DNA of 64,000 bases from Lathyrus oleraceus. Its lineage: Eukaryota > Streptophyta > Magnoliopsida > Fabales > Fabaceae. The notes under the pieces were generated by a model. The model saw only the letters and a program-made list of their open reading frames with translations. It did no database searches and was not told the origin of the DNA. Position numbers and translations under genes: made by a program. The stretch lies in NCBI RefSeq assembly GCF_024323335.1, contig NC_066579.1:241651652-241715651 (forward strand). The letters are read 5' to 3'. Position 1 is the first letter of the stretch; every line of letters starts with the position of its first letter. Below, one piece after another: positions 1 through 12,329 of this stretch.

Positions 1-3000
1 TTTGAAGCCATTTCACCCAGAGGTAGAGACTCAAGTTAATCAAGACATTCCGAGGTCATCTGAGGACCAAAAGTCAACTGTGCAGTCAACTGAGGGCTAT
101 GAGGTGGGGGAAATGAGTTGAGACACCTCAATCATGTTCAACTGGGGTATATTCATCATTCCAAAAATCCATCTTGAAGATTCAAAGGTCATGGCAAAAG
201 TTACTAAAAATGGAAAATGACCTATAATTCAAAGTTTCCAAATTTGGCAAGTTTTTGGTCCACATTCAACTTGACTTGTCAATGTCAAAGAAGTTTCAAA
301 TGGATTTTTGGTGAACATGAAAGTTGTAGATCTTTGTCTCCCCTTTCCAAAAAGTCCTAATTCATGTCCATATGATGAATGGTTGAGGAGTTATGGTCAT
401 TTGATCACAAGGTGTGCATGGAAATTCAAAATGGCATAACTTTTGATGTAATGCTTCAAATTGGTTCATTCTTTTTGCAAAGTGTTTCTCATGTTCAAGG
501 CATCTCAAAATGACCTCATTTGGCTCAATTATGCAAAGGAATCATGGCCAAATGTTCATTATTTCACACATGTGCAAATTGAAGAAAATATTCAACATTC
601 ATTTTTGGCTTAAGATGCAAGCAAATTGATCATCAAATCATGACCATTGGATGTTTTTAAGTGAATTGGAAGCTCAGCATGGGAGATTGCACGTGTATTA
701 TGGCCTTATGAGCTCATTTTGCATTTTTGCAAATTGCTTCATAATTCCTTAATCATGATTAACCAATGGAAAATATGATTAGCATTGTCATTAGCATGAA
801 GTATATAAATAGAAACCCTAATCATAACTGCAATAACAAGCATTTTCAGATCAAAATTCAAGAAACTCTCCAAAATTTCTCTCTCTTCGAATTTGATTTT
901 TCTCCACATAACTCTCAAAGATCTTTGCATATTCTTGTTCCTGGTGCTTCACTGAGCAAGATTCATCAACTGTTTGGAGCAATTCATCAAGAAATCATGC
1001 AGATCAAGAGCTTCCTCATGTGGATCGGATTTGAAAATTGAAGTAGATTCAAGAGGTTTCAACCGTTGATTCTTGCTTAAATCTTCAAAGGAGGTGCATA
1101 GGAGTAGATCTGGAGCTTTTGAGCTTGTGAGAACGCGTGTACAGCAACCTCCACTTCAAGGTGACTCAATTTTCATCATCTCCTTTTGCTGTTTTTAGAT
1201 CATAAAATGGTAGATCTTGATGAGTAGAGCATGTACAGGTGTTTAGAATTGAAATTGGCTGAGTATTGAGGTTGTTATGTGAACTGAAAGTTTAGATCTC
1301 AGAAATGTTTCCCTTCGATCTGAAAAATCTAGAAGGAATTAGGTTGAATTGATGTGATATTTGGAATCTACATTGAAAACTGAGTTGAATGATATAAGCC
1401 TTGTGGATTTCTGGAATTTTTTTGGGCGGAGCCACCGTACGTCTCACCGGAGAAGATGACCGGAGCTGTAGCTCCGGCGTCTGTATCATGCTAGGGTTTG
1501 CTTACGTGTGAGCCATGTGTGCGCTTGCTTGGACAATTGATTGGATGAGGCTTCATTGACCATGGCCACGCGTGCATTGAACCATGACTGAGCATGCTGA
1601 GTCAATTAGTGAAATGGTGCATTTCACTATTTGAGTGAGGAGCATTGATCTCCTGAGCGCGCCACATCCAACGGATCATGTTTTTTCTGAGCTTTATTCA
1701 AATTAATTCTTTTCCCTCCATTTTTCCATGTTATTTCATTTATTTTGCTCATTTTGTTTAATTCATAAGAAATCCAAAAATGATCCAAATGAGTCCCAAT
1801 TTTTTTTCATAGATTTGTATGGATGTCTACTTTTTTATGATCCTGATTTCATGAATTGTTGATGTCTGGATTTTTATGTGGACATTTTTGAATGAACATT
1901 GTGCTAATTTGATCTATTGCATTCAATGCCTTGTGAAATCCTCATTTTTGAGCCATTTGATCCAATTTTTTGCATGCTTGATATTCATACATGACATGAA
2001 TTATTGGTCACTGGTTTGGATTTTTTCTCACATGTTATCATCATTTTTGACACATAGAGAAAAATGTGACAATTTGTGTCACATTTTTGACATTGAACTG
2101 GTGCATTTTTGTTCACATAACATTTGCATCATTCTGGATTTGATTTTTTACAAGATGATTATTCATGGCATGAGAAACTCTTACAAAAAATCTCAAAGGC
2201 ATTGCATGCATTTCTGATTTGATATGAATTTTCTAAGTTGGAAGTTCATTTTGTGCATATTTTTGGCCATTGCATGGCATAGGCAATTTGAGACACTTGC
2301 TTATTGATTTGATGCTGGTCCTTTTGAGGATATTTTGTGGAATGTTTGAATGTTTAATGTGTAGAAGATTGGGTTCTGTTTTGGTTATTTGGTTAGGTTT
2401 TGGATTCATCTCTTATGCCTTTGTTTGTTGGTGTTTTGTTATGTTGTTTAAATGCACATAAACTAACTTTGTCTTGTGTTTCAGGTTTGGATACTCATCA
2501 TTGATCTTGTGAGATACAAATGCATTTGAGTTCTGACTTGTTGTTGTTTTTTAGGGTTTTAATTGATGTGGTGAACCTATGAGCTCATTTGAGTGCAGAG
2601 GCACTTATGCACTGAATTGTGTAACTGTTAGAGGGTTTCACTGTTTGTTTTCTGGTTGCATGACTGAAGTACTAACTGTTTAGTCTTTGTACAAGTACAT
2701 TAGTTGCTTGCTTGCTTTAGCTCTTGCTTGAGCTTTGGATTGTGGTTGATACACCACTCAGGTAGTTAGCTTCTTACTTCATGTAGTCTGAAGTCCTGTC
2801 ACCTTTTTGGCAGGAATTTTGCTGGCAAGTCCTCCTTCAGAGGCTCTGTTTGTGTTTGTTTAAAATTATGCTCAAAGACCTCCAAGAAGAGGCATGTGAT
2901 ATTTGATAAGACCTCCAAGAGAAGAGGAAATTGACGGATAAAAGGGATTAGTATCCAATCCCCCGTTATTCAGTGTGTCGTTCTTTATGCTCGCACTACG

Positions 3001-4444
3001 TGCTGATGCTTCTGAACATGTGCCCCAGATCTTTGTCCAGAGTCTGTCAAGTGGAAAAGGATCCCACTTTCTGGATCCCCACGCTTTCTTTTTCATGAGC
3101 TCACCCTGGCCAGGGTTAAGAGCATGAGGTCTCATCCTCATTACCATTTTGATTAGCTTCACCCTAACGTTCAATGTTAGTGGTTAAGAGCTACAGATTA
3201 CCCATTACAGTTTGGCTTGTTTGCCGAGGTTGACATGACCCCTCTTGACTAAAGCCCACCCATTGTTTGAGCCTCTTGTATGGATATAGTGTGTGATGTT
3301 TGTTTACTTGTGGAACTTTTGATGTGTGTGTTCTTGAACTAGGAGTTTCCATTTGAGCTTAATTGAAGGATCATTACCATGTTCATCTAAGTGGAAGATA
3401 CAAGATACATTGAGGATCTCTTATGAGACTTGTTTGATTGCTTATACTTTGTGCTTGCTTATTCCAAAGGATGGGAGCTACTTGGATCATCAATATGATC
3501 TCAAGAGAGGAACTCCTAATGTGGTTTCATTTCATATCCCTCATCCTTTTTGTTCTCTTTAGGACTTAGCCTCCTTCTTCATCTCTCCACCCTAACCCAA
3601 GCCAAAACCCTTTTTTGTGCAAACATTTGACTTGTTTTCAACCTTAGAAACCTAAGCCTTATGCTTTTGATTTTCAAACTTTCTTTTCATAACACTCATT
3701 TTGAATTGAATCTTTAAGTCAACTTTGACTACTTTTGTATATACTTCTAATTGGTAAATATAACCCATTCAAATTTCTTTTGTGGTTCCAGTGGCCACTT
3801 TCTTAATCAAATTTTCCATAACCTTTAGCTATTAGGTTTGAGTTATCCTTGTGGTAGATGTAATACTCACCTATATCCTTAGTGATGGACAATGAGTCTT
3901 TCATGCTTATTATAGGGTTAACCCCTCACTAGCATGTTGAAGCTATCCTTACATGGTGGATTTGTGGTTTTAGGTTGAGTTTTCTCCCTTTGATAACAAA
4001 AGACCTTAAGGCTTTTGGACCAATCAATTCACCAATTTGTTTTTTTGAGATTTTTACCCCGAACTACGAGGTTTTGATCCTAATCTTTTTATAAGAGGGT
4101 ACGTAGGCAATGAGTTTATCCATCCAAAAACAAAATGTAAATAACTTGTACATTCTCTTCTCATCTCTTCAATCATGTTTGCACAAATAAAATTTTCACA
4201 AAACAACAACCTTCACAAGTGTGAAAAGGGCTCCCTAGGAGTACCTAGGATGTTTTGGGTGCCTAACACCTTCCCATTGCATAACCAACCCCCTTACCCA
4301 GATTTTTGTTTCTTTTATTAGTTTTTGTTAAAACTATTAGGTTTTTTTTCGCTTTCTAACCATTCCTTTGGATAAATAGAAGTGCGGTGGCGACTCGACT
4401 TGTATGATTTACCTTGGATTTAGTCAATATTTTCAATGGTAACA
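1..4444 (+). mobile_element. E8: Tat/Ogre-type LTR, 5' part cut by window edge
   Basis: This is non-coding AT-rich sequence lying in the + orientation. It is recognised as a Tat/Ogre LTR because its last 250 bp carry the same block as the other Tat LTRs here: an evenly worded run around 4225-4310 about a break in the text of the element, then ggtggcgactc at 4386, then a terminal ...ggtaaca. A second shared block (ccctggccaggg, then caccctaac, 3100-3185) also occurs, reversed, in the E2 LTRs. A TATA box (tatataaatag) lies at 802-812. No primer-binding site follows the end, so it is either a 3' LTR or a solo LTR, not a 5' LTR. The exact end is uncertain: ctctaca at 4458 would also fit. The target duplication lies outside the window. 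Small ORFs inside are random. Confidence 0.75.
802..812 (+). promoter_or_regulatory. TATA box of E8 LTR
   Basis: The sequence tatataaatag is followed by a C/T-rich stretch, the usual layout of a plant LTR promoter at the U3/R border. The same motif sits at the matching place in both E2 LTRs. Use as a promoter is inferred. Confidence 0.55.
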
Positions 4445-6640
4445 AATACCCCTCTACAGAGTACCACAAGTTTATTATCCATTACCATTTACTGGGTAGG
4501 AGGATAACATAATCTGACAGAGAGACATTCGTTACCGGTTAGGGTAAACATATCAAGGATGACTCGCTGAGGAAATAAGGTATGTTCGTCACATGCTACT
4601 GGGTAAGAACAACCTGCTAGGGAAAATATCAAATAGGATTTACAACTACCAACTACTGGGCAGAAGACCAAAGAAAGAGAATATCCATCACTGGTTAAAG
4701 TGAACATATCAAGGATAGACACAAGGGGAAGAATATTTGTCATCAGTTAGGATGAACATATCAAGGATAGACTGTCGGGGAAGAGTAGGAATTATATCTA
4801 TCAATTAATGGATAGAATACCGAAAAGAGAATATCCTTGACCGATTAGGATGAACATATCAAGGATAAACTCAGAGAGGAAAGCATGATTTACAACTACC
4901 GGTTACTAGGCAGAAGACCGCAAAGAGAAGAAACTCCGTCATCGATTAGGATGAACATATCAAGGATTAACTCTCTGGGAAGTGAAATAGGGATTATAAC
5001 TACCTTTTAACTGGGTAGAAAACCACAAAGAAGAGAAAACCTGTCATCGGTTAGGATGAACATATCAAGGATTAACTCTCTGGGAAACATAAAACGAATC
5101 CGCTGGGGAAAAAAGATGAGAAAGTAGATTACTTTTACTAGGTATTGGGTAAGAGTAAGGTACTCACAAATCAAGAAGAATATTATCAGTTACTGGATAA
5201 TAAACTCTCAAGGGACTAAAGCATCTATCTAGGTAAGAGCTAGAAAGAAACGGTTAAACAAAGACTCGACCTAATGAGGATATAACTCAGGGGGAGTGGT
5301 TCCATCCAGATAATCAACTGGGGAGGAAGTTGAAATAATAACCATCCACGAGGAAATAACTCAGTGGGGAATGAGAAATGCTAAATTCTTTCTGCTTAAG
5401 GGACTGATACTCTATAATTGAGGGAGGACAGACACACCAAATCTGTATGGGGAAGAATAATGTCACCATAGTAGGGGATCAGAAAAATAAGGAATACAAA
5501 AATGCGATAATAATGCATAATGAGATATCTGATGTATGAATGTACATGTATATGCATATGTGATTGATGATTATGCTGACAAAACAATCACAAAGGATAC
5601 ATATGTCTTTGATCTAAATCATCGCTACAACACTCGACTAATCTCGATAGTATGGAGGCATCAACTGGAGAAAAAGTTAAGGATGAACATAAATCATCCA
5701 TCTATGAATATCTCAAGTTCTGTTGATAAAGGAGAAAAGATCTGCAGAGGATCTGATTCATCAACTCTGCGGGGAATTTTAGATCAAAGGACCAAAAATA
5801 CGGCTCAAGAATCAATGCTAGCAGGGATCAGGAGTGAACTCTACTGGCGACCTGAGGGGAACAAAATCTTATGTTGGATTTATGCAAACCGTTGAGAATA
5901 TGCACCTACAACTCAGTTTGGTAGGCAATTACGAAACTCGGCTGAAGAAACTAAATTGTCGTTGTGGAGGAAAAAGTGATCAAACCAACTGCTTGGGGAA
6001 GACCAACAATGTTCCACACTTTCAAGACTTGCCTGTTCTCAGACTGCTGTTGATATTCCTTACTGAAATCAATTGCTTTTTAAAAGTAATTGCTTTTATT
6101 ATTTTAAGAAAAAATGATTTTGATTTTGATTGATTTAAATATTTCAAAATTATCATCATAAAAAATTCAATTCTATTTAGCTGAAAGATAAATAAGAGTA
6201 GGATCAATTGGATAAAAAGTCCAACTTTATTTAATAGAATGGTAGTCTGTAAATGACAAGACTCCATAGATCTTTACACAAGTTGAAAAATGGTAATTTA
6301 CATGGAAAAGGGCTACATTGAATAAAATGATCACTAATCCTTTCACCAATTTCAATATCCACAATGCTTTTGGCTTTGGTTGAGAATGACGAATCCAAGT
6401 TGAGTGACCTGCTTAAGATTGGAGATCAACCGAGAGCAGTTACTTGCCATAATCCGTAATTATTTTTTTGCATAAATTGCCTCAAGATGGGGTACTCAAT
6501 CTATTGGGATAAAATTTTTCTATTTTATGTCTCTAATTTTTGCCTGAATTGCCCTTTCGGGTTTTCAATCCACCGAGACGCTCATTTTTGCCTAAGCCGC
6601 CCTTTTGGGTTTTCAACTTAGCGAGTTGTTCTTTTATTTT
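4445..6640 (-). other. E1 3' untranslated region, repeat-rich
   Basis: This stretch lies downstream of the E1 integrase stop and before the E8 LTR. No long coding frame with recognisable similarity is present. Its left part (4450-5420) is a run of imperfect repeats built around gctgggga/actgggta and aacatatcaaggat words; the right part (6000-6640) is T- and A-rich. Hypervariable, repeat-bearing 3' UTRs are a known trait of Tat/Ogre elements. The 3' LTR of E1 itself must lie left of the window, displaced or cut off by E8. Confidence 0.6.
4536..5080. repeat. Six dispersed copies of a 14-bp word in E1 3' UTR
   Basis: The word aacatatcaaggat occurs near 4548, 4703, 4754, 4852, 4955 and 5058, mostly preceded by ggttaggatg and followed by a-c-t-c. 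Spacings range from about 50 to 155 bp, so this is a degenerate tandem array rather than a clean satellite. Confidence 0.7.
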
Positions 6641-7830
6641 TTAGACGAAGTATTTCTTGACTACATCGGTATTCACAGGACGTGTGAACTCTTCACCATC
6701 CATAGTTGTAAGAATTAAAGCACCGCCTGAAAAGGCTCTCTTAACAACATATGAGCCTTCATAGTTAGGAGTCCATTTTCCCCTAGCATCAGGTTTTAAA
6801 GATAAAATCTTCTTGAGCACAAGGTCCCCTTCTCTAAACACACGAGGCCTGACCTTCTTATCAAAAGCTTTCTTCATTCTTTATTGGTATAACTGACCAT
6901 GACACATGGCAGACAGCCTTTTCTCTTCAATCAAATTCAGCTAATCATACCTAGTCTGACACCATTCAGCTTCTGTCAACTTGGCTTCCATCAAAACTCG
7001 CAGTGATAGGATCTCAACTTCTACTGGCAGCACAACTTCCATACCATAAACAAGTGAGAAAGGGGTTGCCTCTGTTGAAGTGCAGATGGATGTACGATAC
7101 CCGTGCAAAGCAAATGGGAGAATCTCATGCCAATACTTGTATATCACAACCATTTTCTGAATAATCTTCTTAATGTTCTTGTTCGCAGCTTCAACAACCC
7201 CATTCATCTTAGGTCTGTAGGGAGAAGAATTATGATGTGCAATCTTGAAGTCTTTGCGAAGAGCTTCCACCATATTATTATTCAAGTTCGATCCAATGTC
7301 AGTAGTGATCTTACTTAGCACACCATACCGGCATATAATATGATTCTTGATAAACCTCACAACAACTTGCATTGTTACATTCGTATACGATGCCGCTTCA
7401 ACCGACTTCGTGAAGTAATCAATAGCCACTAAAATGAGGCGATGTTCGTTCGAAGCTGTAGGCTCAATCATGCCAATCATATCAATTCCCCACATGGAGA
7501 AGGGCCATGGAGAGGAAATGAAATTCAACAGTGTCGGGGGAACATGAATCTTATTTGCATATATTTGACACTTATGTCATTCTTCACAAACTTGCAACAG
7601 TCAGATTCCATTGTCAGCCAATAGTAATCGACCCTTAACATCTTCTTAGCCATAGCATGTCCATTGGAATGAGTACCAAAGGAACCTTCATGGACTTCAG
7701 TCATCAATAGGTATACTTCGTGTCTATCCACGCATCTGAACAAAACCATATCAAAGTTTCTTTTGTAAAGCACATCACCATTCAGGGAGAAGTTGCCAGC
7801 TAATCTCCTCAAAGTCTTTTTATCTTTCAA
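6641..7830 (-). pseudogene. E1 integrase (zinc-binding end, core, C-terminal GPY/F-like end), broken
   Basis: Integrase would join the element's cDNA to host DNA in the nucleus. Reading on the minus strand, 7830-7525 holds the N-terminal zinc-binding part (HEGSFGTH...), but the expected CxxC pair is lost at a frameshift near 7575. The next piece, 7528-6941, holds the core with its three acidic residues in the contexts WGIDMIG, TTDIGSN and GVVEAANK, so the DDE triad is present although the usual Asn after the second Asp is Ile. The last piece, 6877-6641, contains KWTPNYEGSYVVK, the GPY/F-like module. Frames break between pieces (around 7525 and 6940-6880). Order RT, RNase H, integrase is Ty3/gypsy. 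The protein is not functional as it stands. Confidence 0.85.
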
Positions 7831-8664
7831 AGATGCCCCATGCAGGTAGATCTGACTTTGGAGAAAACATTTGATATTAAAATACCATGGCTTTTAATCT
7901 TTGACTTCTTCAACAGCAAACACATGAGCTGGCCTATCAAGATGCATCACAGTCAGATTAGGGACTTCATTCCAGAACTTCACCATAATCATTGAAGCCA
8001 ACATTGTAAGAGCATCTGCCATCCGGTTTTCATCTCGAGGGATATGATGAAACTCAACCTTTGTAAAGAAAGTTGAAATCCTCCTCACATAATCTCTATA
8101 TGGTATTAAACCAAGTTAATTTGTCTCCCATTCACCTTTGATCTAATTCACAACCAAAGTTGAATCTCCATAGATGTCAAGGTATTTGATTCTGAGATCA
8201 ATGGCCTCTTCAAGCCCCATAATGCAAGCTTCATACTCAGCCATATTGTTCGTACATTTGAAAGTTAATATAGATGTAAATGGAAAATGAGTGCCTTGAG
8301 GATTAATAATATTTGCCCCAATGCCATTACCATATTGATTAACAACTCCATCAAATACCATGCCCCAACAGGAACCAGGTTCTGGTCCTTCTTCAAGCAA
8401 TGGTTCATCACAATCTTTCATTTTCAGGTACAAGATCTCTTCGTCAGGAAAATCATACTGCACTGACTGATAGTCTTCAATCGGTTGATGAGCCAAATGG
8501 TCGGCCAAGACACTACCTTTGATAGCTTTCTGAGATCGGTATTTAATATCATACTCTGATAACAACATTTGCCAACAGGAAATCCTCCCAGTTAAAGCAA
8601 GCTTCTCAAAAATATACTTGATTGGATCTATTTTGGATATCAACCAAGTAGTATGATTCAACAT
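7831..8664 (-). pseudogene. E1 RNase H end plus second (archaeal-like) RNase H, broken
   Basis: RNase H degrades the RNA strand of the RNA/DNA hybrid during reverse transcription. The 8664-8143 piece starts in the C-terminal part of the first RNase H (WLISKIDPIKYIFE..., QKAIKGSVLADHLA) and runs into a second RNase H-like fold with MVFDGVVN, NMAEYEACIMGLEEA and IYGDSTLVVN, giving the expected Asp, Glu and Asp. The 8088-7894 piece continues with HHIPRDENRMADAL, the final acidic motif. A second RNase H between pol and integrase is a recognised hallmark of the Tat lineage. At least two in-frame stops (around 8142 and 7893) split it. Confidence 0.85.
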
Positions 8665-9947
8665 ATACTAGCGCAGATGCTTAGCAGCCCAAGCCAATGT
8701 GCAACAAGTCTTTTCAAGCATAGAATACCGAGTCTCGCAGTCAGTGAACTTCTTACTGAGGTAGTAAATATCACATTCTTTATTTCCAATTTCATCTTGC
8801 TGATTCCAATTTCATCTTGCTGACCAAGAACACAACCCATACTTTCTTCAAGCACAGTCAAATACATGATCAAAGGTCTTTCTTCAACAGGTGGAGACAA
8901 AATTGAGGGCTCAAGCAGATACTCTTTAATACTGTCAAAAGCTTTCTGGCAATCTTCGGTCCAATCACAAGACTGATCTTTCCGAAGAAACTTGAATATA
9001 GGCGCACATGTGGCAGTCATATGCGATATAAATCTTGAGATATAATTCAATCGGCCGAGAAAACCTCTGACTTTCTTCTCAGTTTTGGGCGCAGGAATCT
9101 CTTGTATTACTTTGACCTTGGCAGGATCAACTTCAATACCCTTCTCGCTGACAATAAAGCCCAACAATTTACCAGAACGAACACCAAAAGTAAACTTATT
9201 GGGATTCAAGCGGAGTTTGTACTTCCTCAAACGCTGGAATAACTTCAACAAATGCTCCACATGTTCTTCTTCATCACTTAATTTGACAATCATGTCATCA
9301 ACATACACTTCAATCTCTATATGCATCATATCATGAAAAAGAGTGGTCATAGCTCTCTGGTACGTTGCACCAGCATTCTTTAAACCGAAAAGCATCACTC
9401 TATAAGAGAATGTTCCCCAAGGTGTAATGAAAGTGGTCTTTTCCATATCCTCGATTGCCATCTTGATTTGATTATAACCGGAAAATTCGTCCATAAACGA
9501 AAAGACTTTGAATTTAGCTGTATTATCTACCAACATATCAATGTGTGACAGAGGGAAATCATCTTTCGGAATAGCCTTGTTCAAATCTCTATAATTAACA
9601 CACATACGTACTTTTCCATCCTTCTTCAGAATAGGCACAATATTGGCCACCCACAACGGATATTCAACGGTAACAAGAAATCTGGCATTAATCTGCTGTT
9701 GCACTTCTTCTTTGATCTTCACTGCCATATCAGGATGAGTTCTCCTTAATTTTTGCTTGATTAGCAGGCATTCTGGCTTCAATGGCAATCTATGCTCCAC
9801 AATCTTAGAATCCAAACCAGGTATGTCTTGATAGGACCAGGCAAACACATTTGAATATTCTCGAAGAAGATCAATCAACCCCTTCTTAGCTTCTGGACAC
9901 AGTTGAGACCCAATCTTGACTTCCTTCACATCATCTTTAGAACCCAA
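8658..9947 (-). pseudogene. E1 reverse transcriptase with start of RNase H, frameshifted
   Basis: A 429-residue open stretch of Ty3/gypsy reverse transcriptase. It begins in the conserved leader (FAWSYQDIPGLD) and carries KVRMCVNYRDLN, FSFMDEFSGYNQI (first catalytic Asp), VMLFGLKNAGATYQRAM and YVDDMIVK at about 9288-9308 (the two catalytic Asp), followed by the thumb (RGFLGRLNYISRFISHMTA) and the start of RNase H (MYLTVLEESMGCVLGQ). The true frame is lost just after a 20-bp tandem duplication at 8784-8823, so the tail of this open stretch (after GQQDEIG) is out of frame; the proper frame resumes with YYLSKKFTDCETR and reaches a stop just before 8664. All RT catalytic residues are present, so the break is in RNase H. 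Confidence 0.9.
8784..8823. repeat. 20-bp direct tandem duplication in E1 RNase H
   Basis: The 20-mer ttccaatttcatcttgctga occurs twice head to tail (8784-8803, 8804-8823). Twenty is not a multiple of three, so it shifts the reading frame of the E1 polyprotein. It is likely a private mutation of this copy. Confidence 0.95.
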
Positions 9948-10371
9948 GTTGACTAACTCAATCTGCTTTTCGAATGGCCGAATGGCTTTTCTTCGTGCTC
10001 AAGTAGACGAGATAATTCATCAGATACTATTTCATCAGTCTCTTCCTCAGCCTCAAACACAGGGAAATCAAAGTTTGAAGAGGGCATAGGATCATTGTAT
10101 TCAATGGGTTTGAGAGCCAACCTGTAGAATGATTTGATATTTTGATTTTAGATAAGTGAATTATGACCAAATATTATGCATATGAACAATTATTTATTTA
10201 TTTATGTTTTTTGTGATTACCATTTTCAGAAAGGCAAAAAGTAAAAATAAAACATCATAGATGTGGATGAATAGAATTGTATTTTATTAATGATAATTGA
10301 GAAATGCCTAACAATGTTCACTTCTCCCTTAGGCATAAGAGAAGGATTTTTCTTAAAACACGGGAAATAAA
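9948..10371 (-). other. E1 spacer between protease and RT, intron-like, with N-terminal end of pol
   Basis: On the minus strand the protease frame stops at 10372. About 250 bp of A/T-rich sequence with stops in all frames follow, and then ttctacag|gttggctctc occurs with the AG ending at 10122. From there the frame reads LALKPIEYNDPMPSSN and onward, the usual acidic leader of Tat RT, up to a stop near 9960. An intron removed between protease and RT is established for Ogre elements of pea, so ctacag at 10122-10127 is a good candidate 3' splice site. The 5' splice site cannot be fixed by eye. Confidence 0.5.
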
Positions 10372-11516
10372 TTACTTAGAGCGACGGACAATAACGAGAA
10401 CATCAACAACAACCCAATTGTTGCAAGTCTTGCAATGCATCACAAAGTTGATGCGGTCTTCGTCTTCATCATCCTCAATTACAGCAGTTGAGTGTTGATC
10501 ATTCCCATGAATGAACCCTCCATTACAGAAACTCGGTTGCACATATTCAGTTCTGAAGTTGAACGACCCTGGTTGAAATCCCAATCCATCCCTATTCTTG
10601 TTCTCGGTAATCTCTATCATTCCGCCCCATTGATCAATGTTGCCAACCTCAATAGCCTTTTGTGTATCGTTTAAAGAAGACATGGGTGCTCCAGTTTTCT
10701 TTACTTCATTAGCAATAGACAAGTCTTGAAACGACGTTCCGACCTCCTCTTTAGCATCAACATAAGAAAAAGATGACAAATGGCTTACCAAAAATGCTTT
10801 CTCTCCACTAACAATGACAAGCTTGTCGTTCTTCACAAATTTAAGCTTCTGGTGCAGAGTAGATGTTACAGCTCCAACTTCATGGATCTAGGGCCTTCCC
10901 AATAAACAGCTATAGGCTGGGTGGATGTCAATACTTGAAAGGTAATTTGAAAATCACTCGGACCTATCTTTACTGGAAGGTCCACTTCTCCAATGACGGT
11001 CTTGCGAGAACCATCAAATGCTTTGACAATCACGCCACGATACCTCATCGGGATGCCTTGATAGGATAACCTGGAAAGAGTTGACTTTGGGAGTACGTTC
11101 AAAGAAGAACCAATATCAACCAACACATTGGACAATGCATCCTCCGTGCAGTTCATCGAAATATGGAGCGCCAGATTGTGATTTCTGTCTTCCTCAGGAA
11201 GCTCTTCATCACAAAAACTCAGATTGTTACAAGAAGTAATGTTAGCCACAATGTGGTCAAATTGATCCACAGTTCCATCATGCTCAACGTAGGCTTTCTC
11301 TAACACTTTTTGCAATGCTTCTCTGTGCGCTTCAGAATTCATCAACAGAGACAGCACTGAAATCTTCGACGGAGTTTGGAGCAACTGCTCTACCATATTA
11401 AATTCAATCCTCTTGATTAATCGTAGTACCTCGTCATCATCATTAGGCTTCAGCTTGCTGGATTCACCAAACTGACAAACTGGAGCATTAACCAGATTTA
11501 ACATAGGTACATTCAC
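10372..11516 (-). pseudogene. E1 aspartic protease region, broken
   Basis: Retroviral-type aspartic protease that would cut the element's polyprotein. The 11516-10866 piece (216 residues) contains an upstream linker (EVLRLIKRIEFNMVEQLL, ALHISMNC) and the active-site region NVLVDIGSSLNVLPKS. The catalytic motif should be DTGS; here the Thr is Ile, so activity is doubtful even without frame breaks. A frameshift near 10870 separates it from 10836-10372 (NDKLVIVSGEKAFLVSHLSSFSY), the protease tail and linker ending in an acidic run EDDEDED and CKTCNNW. It follows gag and precedes the intron-like spacer, the Ogre order. Confidence 0.85.
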
Positions 11517-11932
11517 CTTCTACTGGCTGAAACATCCTCTACTTCCTTTGGAACGACCGGGCCAAATACACGACAACTACAGGTCACCTTCATAATATCG
11601 ATTATATTCACAACAAAATTTGTCGTAAGCAATGGAACCTCTTAACCATTCTCCACCATGGTGGCATTATACTGATAAGGCACAACTTTATCGGATGTAT
11701 ATGGAATAGGGCTTGCTAACTGTATTACCAACGGCGATACCGATCTATTGACATTATTGCTGCTACTACTATCAAATTGAATTACTACCCGCTCAGGGGT
11801 CTTAAACACTGGTACTATCACATTGACATCATCTACCTCTCTTGACTGACAAACTTGGATAATCCCTTCATCCATCAATCTCTGAATGTCCCTCTTGACA
11901 ATAACACATCCTTAAATGTTCACACTGCATAC
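11517..11932 (-). pseudogene. E1 gag, 3' portion (left of the E2 insertion)
   Basis: Continuation of the E1 gag frame interrupted by E2: the frame resumes exactly across the 5-bp duplication catac (11928-11932 and 31901-31905). Recognisable words are GCVIVKRDIQ and MMDEGIIQVCQ at 11905-11845, with an in-frame TAA near 11914. The piece runs to a stop at 11642 and then changes frame near 11530 before the protease domain. It has no known enzymatic motif and is the gag/protease linker seen in Tat elements. Confidence 0.8.
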
Positions 11933-11977
11933 TGTCGCATCCGCGAAAAACAACCGGCGGGCTAAAACAAAACAAAC

Positions 11978-11990
11978 AGAGCCGCCACCG
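11978..11990 (-). other. PBS-like word inside the E2 LTR end
   Basis: In element orientation cggtggcggctct, a one-base variant of the ggcgactct core of the true PBS, lies about 50 bp inside the LTR end. The 5' LTR has a similar word at about 26927-26937. Comparable copies occur in E8, E1 and E6. Confidence 0.6.
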
Positions 11991-12329
11991 TGCGTTATTT
12001 ATCCCAAAGAGGGAAAGGAAACGCTCGAAGTAAACCTGGAAAAGACATGGTCTCGCGACCAAAGAGATGGGATCGGGAGTCGGTTATGCGAAGGGAAGGT
12101 ATTAGCACCCCTACGCATCCGTCGTACTCGACGGGATCCACGCTCAAAAAAATAGAAGAAAGGTTGCTAAAACTGCTCACAAACATCACACACACACACA
12201 CACTGGAAACAACACAGGTGGGATAAGAGGGGAAAGGGCTCGCTAGGATATCGCATCCTATGCTTACGTATCTCATCTGGAATGAGAATCAGAGCTACCG
12301 TAGTTTGGCTCACGCACGCCGAAACAACA

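Noticed and set aside
1876..2217. Plus-strand open frame of 113 residues
   Set aside because: Inside the E8 LTR; A/T-rich, hydrophobic chance translation with no known domain.
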